The notes beneath the pieces were generated by a model. That model made no database searches, was not told where the DNA came from, and saw only the letters and a program-made list of their open reading frames with translations. Below are positions 60,661 to 64,000 of a stretch of 64,000 nt of DNA, in pieces. The stretch lies in contig NZ_LT906480.1 of NCBI RefSeq assembly GCF_900186865.1, positions 1,568,001-1,632,000 of the forward strand. Reading direction: 5' to 3'. Made by a program: the position numbers and the translations under genes. How positions within the stretch are numbered: the stretch's first letter is position 1; each line of letters opens with the position of its first letter. Source of the DNA: Stenotrophomonas maltophilia. GTDB taxonomy: Bacteria > Pseudomonadota > Gammaproteobacteria > Xanthomonadales > Xanthomonadaceae.

Positions 60661-61147
60661 CGAACAGCGGGGCCTGGCGTTGTTCCAGCCGCAGCAGCGC
60701 GGCCTTGGTTTCCAGCCCGCCGCCGAAACCGGTCAATGCGCCGTTGCTGCCGATCACGCGATGGCAGGGCAGGATGATCGGCAGCGGATTGCGCCCGTTG
60801 GCCGCGCCGACCGCGCGGGTCGCACTGGGCTGGCCGAGGTGCTGCGCCAGCTGCAGGTAACTCCAGGTCTGGCCGAACGGAATCAGTGCCAGCGCCTGCC
60901 ACACCCGCAGCTGGAACGGCGTGCCACGTGGCGCCAGCACAAGGTCGAAGCTGTTGCGCTCGCCGTGCAGGAACTGCAGCAGCTGTTCGCGTGCTTCCGG
61001 CAGCGCATCCGGTGCGTAGTGCCAGTCATCGCGTCCGCGTGCCGGATGGCGGTTTTCGGGGAAAAGCACGTGTGACAGGCCACGTTCGTCACCGGCGATG
61101 GTCAGTACGCCGATCGGGCTGTCGAAACGATCAAACAACAGGGTCAT
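60656..61147 (-). CDS. ogt: Methylated-DNA-protein-cysteine methyltransferase
   Basis: A 163-residue suicide repair protein removing O6-alkyl groups from guanine. Active Cys in NPLPIILPCHRVIGSNGALT; substrate loop GFGGGLETKAALLRLE. N-terminal MTLLFDRFDSPIGVLTIAGD is typical. The ATG overlaps the stop of the upstream ada-alkA gene (ATGA), so both are made from one transcript, probably induced by alkylation through the Ada domain. Confidence 0.93.
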   Translation of the reverse strand: MTLLFDRFDSPIGVLTIAGDERGLSHVLFPENRHPARGRDDWHYAPDALPEAREQLLQFLHGERNSFDLVLAPRGTPFQLRVWQALALIPFGQTWSYLQLAQHLGQPSATRAVGAANGRNPLPIILPCHRVIGSNGALTGFGGGLETKAALLRLEQRQAPLFG

Positions 61148-62622
61148 GTCGGTTCTCCAACGAACGTGCCGGACAAGTGCCACAGGTGCAGCACGGCGTA
61201 GGCGCGCCACGGACGCCACGGTTGCGAGCGCGCTTCAGTTGCACGTTCGCTCAGGCGCTGGCCATGTGCGTGGCCGAGCACCTGCTGCAGCACCAGGTCG
61301 CCGGCGGGGAAGGCATCGGGCTGGCCGAGCCCGCGCAGGGCGATGTACTGCGCGGTCCACGGGCCGATGCCGGGCAATGCCACGCAGCGCGCAACAAAGT
61401 CTTCCAGGGCCTGCCCGGGTCCGAAGTCGAGCTGGCCGCTGGCACATGCAGCGGCCAGCGCACGCACCGTGGCGGCGCGGCTGCGCGGCAGGCCGATCGA
61501 TTCCAGCGGCGCCTCGGCCAGCACCTCGGGCGCTGGGAACTGGCGATCGAACTCGGACGGCATGCCCGGCAGATGCGCCCCATACGCATCCACCAGACGC
61601 CGCGCAAAGGTGGTGGCGGCGGCGACGCTGACCTGCTGGCCGAGCACGGCGCGTACGCCGACCTCGAAGCCATCCCAGCCGCCCGGAACGCGCAGCCCCG
61701 GGCGTTCGGCGATGCCGCGTGCCAGCAAGGGTTCTTCGCCCAGCGCGGCGTGCACCTGTTGCAGGTCGGCGTCCAGATCGAACACACGACGCACACGGCG
61801 CACGATGTCGGGGATCAGGCGCGGGTCGACCGCACCCAGCTGCAGACGCAGTTCCGGGCGCTTCGGGTCGGCGGTGACGCGCAGCAGGGTGGGGCGCTCG
61901 GGTGTGCCGAGCACGCGCTGGTAGCTGTCTTCGCCGATCAGTTCGATGCCAGGCAGGCTGCGCTTGCGCAGGAAGGCCAGCATTCGCGGGAAGTCCAACG
62001 GTGGGCGGTACACGAGCCGCAGTACCAGGCCGCCGTCATCGGCGGCCAGCGGCTGGTGCTGGCGACGCAGCGCCGTCGGTGCCATGCCGCAGCCCTGCAG
62101 GAAGGCGGTATTGAAGCGGCGCAGACTGTTGTAGCCGGCGGCCAGCGCAACATCGGTCACCGGCAGCGTGGTTTCGGTCAGCAGTTGCTTGGCCAGCAGC
62201 AGGCGGTGGGTGGCATGGATCTGTCCGGGTGTTGCGCCGAGATGTTCGACGAACAGGCGCTGCAGCTGGCGCGCGCTGAGGCCGATCTTCTGCGCGAGGT
62301 CTGCAACGGGCTGCTCCTGCAGGAAGCCGCCGTGGATGATGGCGAGGGCGCGCTGCACGGTTTGCCCGGCCAGTGCCTGCTGGGCCTGCGGTGCCAGTTC
62401 GGGGCGGCAGCGCAGGCACGGCCTGTAGCCGGCAGCAGCGGCCGCGGCAGCGGTCGGATAGTAGGTGATGTTGCGTGGCTTCGGCGGCGGCGCCGGGCAG
62501 ACGGGGCGGCAATAGATGCCGGTGCTGCGCACGGCGGTGAAGAAAACGCCGTCGAAGCGTGCGTCACGGGCCAGGCGGGCGCGGTCGCAGGCGGCGGTGT
62601 CGAGGGCGAGGGCGGTGTCCAT
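61144..62622 (-). CDS. Ada-type regulator fused to AlkA 3-methyladenine glycosylase
   Basis: A 492-residue fusion. Residues 1-75 are the Ada metal-binding domain with Cys38, Cys42, Cys69 and Cys72 (STGIYCRPVCPAP; GYRPCLRCRPE), so it can sense methylphosphotriesters. Residues 80-175 are an AraC-type HTH (DLAQKIGLSARQLQRLFVEH). Residues 195-480 are AlkA: N-terminal barrel, then helix-hairpin-helix LPGIGPWTAQYIALRGLG and catalytic Asp in AFPAGDLVLQQ. The methyltransferase half of E. coli Ada is absent but is supplied by the overlapping ogt. Confidence 0.93.
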   Translation of the reverse strand: MDTALALDTAACDRARLARDARFDGVFFTAVRSTGIYCRPVCPAPPPKPRNITYYPTAAAAAAAGYRPCLRCRPELAPQAQQALAGQTVQRALAIIHGGFLQEQPVADLAQKIGLSARQLQRLFVEHLGATPGQIHATHRLLLAKQLLTETTLPVTDVALAAGYNSLRRFNTAFLQGCGMAPTALRRQHQPLAADDGGLVLRLVYRPPLDFPRMLAFLRKRSLPGIELIGEDSYQRVLGTPERPTLLRVTADPKRPELRLQLGAVDPRLIPDIVRRVRRVFDLDADLQQVHAALGEEPLLARGIAERPGLRVPGGWDGFEVGVRAVLGQQVSVAAATTFARRLVDAYGAHLPGMPSEFDRQFPAPEVLAEAPLESIGLPRSRAATVRALAAACASGQLDFGPGQALEDFVARCVALPGIGPWTAQYIALRGLGQPDAFPAGDLVLQQVLGHAHGQRLSERATEARSQPWRPWRAYAVLHLWHLSGTFVGEPT

Positions 62623-62677
62623 GGCGCCAGTCTAGGCGTGTGCGGGTAGGGATACTCGCCACATTCGGACATGGATG

Positions 62678-63105
62678 CTGAAGGGGGCCAGGCCGGGCTG
62701 CGCCCTGCCCCCGTGGTAGTGCCGGCCGCTGGCCGGCAACGGCAACAGCAGAAGCTGGTTTCCTGCGGCAGGGCGGGGTGGGTCCGGTTGCAGGGGACGC
62801 TGCAAGTACCCCTCCGGGGCCCGGCCCAGCCGCTGGCGGCTGTGCGTTCGGGCGCTTGCGAAGCAGTGCTTCGCAAGCAAAGCGCCCTCACCCATGTAAG
62901 CTCGGTCGCCGCTTGCTCGTGTGCGCTGTCCTGCGCACACGGCAAGACCGGGGTTGGGCGTCCTGCCCAACCCGCCCGAGGCATGCCTCGGGCCCATGGC
63001 GCTCACGCCCCTGCAACCGGACCCACCCCGCCTTCGACAGGTTCCTGCGAACTGTCGGGACGGCGTTCTGCGCGGCTGTTGGTGGGTGTCGACCTTGGTC
63101 GACAC
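62678..63105 (-). repeat. Long palindromic element, long copy with inserted hairpins
   Basis: Reverse complement of the 60410-60660 element. Outer words match in the same order. Between CGCCATGG and GCGACCGAGCTTACA there are inserted hairpins (CCCGAGGCATGCCTCGGG; GGGTTGGGC-AGGAC-GCCCAACCC; GTGTGCGC-AGGACA-GCGCACAC), and before GTACTTGCAGCGT another (GCTTGCGAAGCA-CTGCTTCGCAAGC). A SMAG-type GTAGTGCCGGCCGCTGGCCGGCA is at 62727. No gene is seen in 62623-63204. Confidence 0.75.
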
Positions 63106-63204
63106 GCTTTTCCCAAGGGTCAGAAGGGGTTCAGTGCCACGCGCTGAATGCGTGCCCCGGACGGGTAGACTGTGGCTCTTGCTCACGTGAAGACCGGTTG
63201 CCCG

Positions 63205-64000
63205 ATGTCCGCCAAACTCTGCTGGTTGCCCCTGTTGTGCCTGGCCCTGGCGGGCTGCAGCCAGCTGGAGAATCCGGGCAATGTCACCGCCGCCGACAAG
63301 GCCGCGCGGGCGCCGGCCAGCGATGGTGAGAACATGGTGTCGATCAATGCCGCCGATGCACCACCACCGCCGGCGCCGCCGCGCAGCCGGGCGGATCGGC
63401 CGTGGCCGCAGGCGCAGTTGGAGAATGGCCGCGCCTGGGTCAGCTGCAGTACCGAGTACGCCGGTGAGGCGGGCGATGGCGTCGAGCTGGAGGGCCTGCA
63501 GCGCGAACAGATCACCCAGGCACTGGCGCCGTGCGCCGAACGTGGCCTGATGCGCGTGCGTTACGCCGGCAAGATCAATCCGGGCTTTGCCGAGATGATG
63601 TGGCGGTTGGCCGTGGTCGCTGACGAGCAGAAGATCCACAAGCGCATCCTCGACCTGGATTCCAGCGGCGGCCAGGTGGAATCGGCGATCGTCGCCGGCG
63701 ACAGCATCGGTGAATCGGGCTGGACGATCTGGGTGCGCGAGGGCTCGATCTGCCACAGCGCCTGCGTGTTCGTGCTGGCTGCCGGTGACAACCGCCTGCT
63801 GTCGGGCAAGGTCGGCATCCACCGCATGATGCGGATCAGCTCCAAGGCCACCTCGCGCGCGGAACTCAACCGCGAGCTGCACGAGGTCTACGACAACGTG
63901 AAGGACTACCTGCAGCGCAACGGCGTGGCGGTGGGTGTGGCCGATCTGATGATGACCGTGCCCAACCGCAGCCTGCGCCTGCTGACGCAGGATGAGCTGC
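63205..64000 (+). CDS. Lipoprotein with ClpP/crotonase-like domain, partial at 3' end
   Basis: The frame from ATG at 63205 runs 265 codons to the window end without a stop. Lipobox LLCLALAGCSQLENPG gives a lipidated Cys18. A Pro-rich linker (APPPPAPPRSR) is followed by a COG3904-like periplasmic domain: ILDLDSSGGQVESAIVAGDS, GSICHSACVFVLAAGDNRLL and GKVGIHRMM. The S-A-C-V-F and G-x-H pieces correspond to the Ser/His pattern of ClpP-type serine peptidases, but catalytic activity is unproven. The C-terminus is outside the window. Confidence 0.8.
   Translation, partial: MSAKLCWLPLLCLALAGCSQLENPGNVTAADKAARAPASDGENMVSINAADAPPPPAPPRSRADRPWPQAQLENGRAWVSCSTEYAGEAGDGVELEGLQREQITQALAPCAERGLMRVRYAGKINPGFAEMMWRLAVVADEQKIHKRILDLDSSGGQVESAIVAGDSIGESGWTIWVREGSICHSACVFVLAAGDNRLLSGKVGIHRMMRISSKATSRAELNRELHEVYDNVKDYLQRNGVAVGVADLMMTVPNRSLRLLTQDEL

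Noticed and set aside
60386..63105. Composite transposon carrying ogt and ada-alkA
   Set aside because: No transposase and no target duplication is visible; the repeat family appears non-coding, so mobility of the pair is unproven.

Overview
The window is about 66% GC chromosomal DNA from a gammaproteobacterium of the Xanthomonadaceae, most probably the Stenotrophomonas maltophilia complex. The evidence is the many GTAG-headed palindromic repeats of the SMAG type, the creBCD locus followed by gltX and a zur-type gene, and the overall gene repertoire. No rRNA, tRNA, CRISPR array, integrase or transposase was seen.

Positions 1-4.3 kb are accessory and lower in GC. They form a graveyard of contact-dependent-inhibition/polymorphic-toxin modules: a partial unknown ORF, a frameshifted toxin tip with an intact zinc-ribbon candidate immunity gene, a 5'-truncated filamentous-haemagglutinin fragment with a frameshifted C-terminal toxin tip and a DUF596 immunity gene, and a broken second immunity gene whose 3' end is duplicated about 3.1 kb apart. 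A sigma28-type promoter then leads into a chemoreceptor gene.

4.3-15.1 kb: chemoreceptor, glycine-zipper protein, a tolC/hlyD/two-permease export operon without an ATPase gene, the argP/argO divergent pair, a methionine aminopeptidase behind a ParD-like gene with a palindromic operator, and a VOC protein. 15.2-22.3 kb: eight same-strand genes (arginase-like, FemAB/GNAT-like, class III aminotransferase, HAD phosphatase, DegT aminotransferase, two small multidrug-resistance-like half transporters, Est30-like esterase), which look like an uncharacterised biosynthesis/export pathway. 22.4-32.6 kb: a TctE/QseC-like two-component system, a Shelph-type phosphatase, an HxlR regulator with a divergent MFS pump, a globin-coupled diguanylate cyclase, and a FepA-type siderophore receptor with a Fur box.

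32.8-44.2 kb: CDF metal exporter, a 173-bp tandem SMAG array that has captured sequence like the 3' end of nfi, nfi, gpmA, a PepO-type peptidase, an HD-GYP protein, mfd, a GNAT and rlmJ. 44.2-50 kb: creB-creC-(cre tag)-creD, a small unknown gene and an M28 peptidase. 50-58.9 kb: gltX, zur, an emrAB/tetR efflux operon, a ZnuD-type zinc receptor and a divergent MerC-like gene with two Zur-like boxes, and the ribosomal protein bTHX. 59-64 kb: an NPP-type phosphodiesterase, the overlapping ogt and ada-alkA repair genes bracketed by two inverted copies of a long palindromic element, and a lipoprotein with a ClpP-like domain that runs off the end.

The working themes are metal homeostasis (Fur, Zur, CDF), efflux with local repressors, cyclic-di-GMP turnover, alkylation repair, and heavy decoration of intergenic spaces by palindromic repeats. 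These repeats repeatedly touch or supply stop codons.
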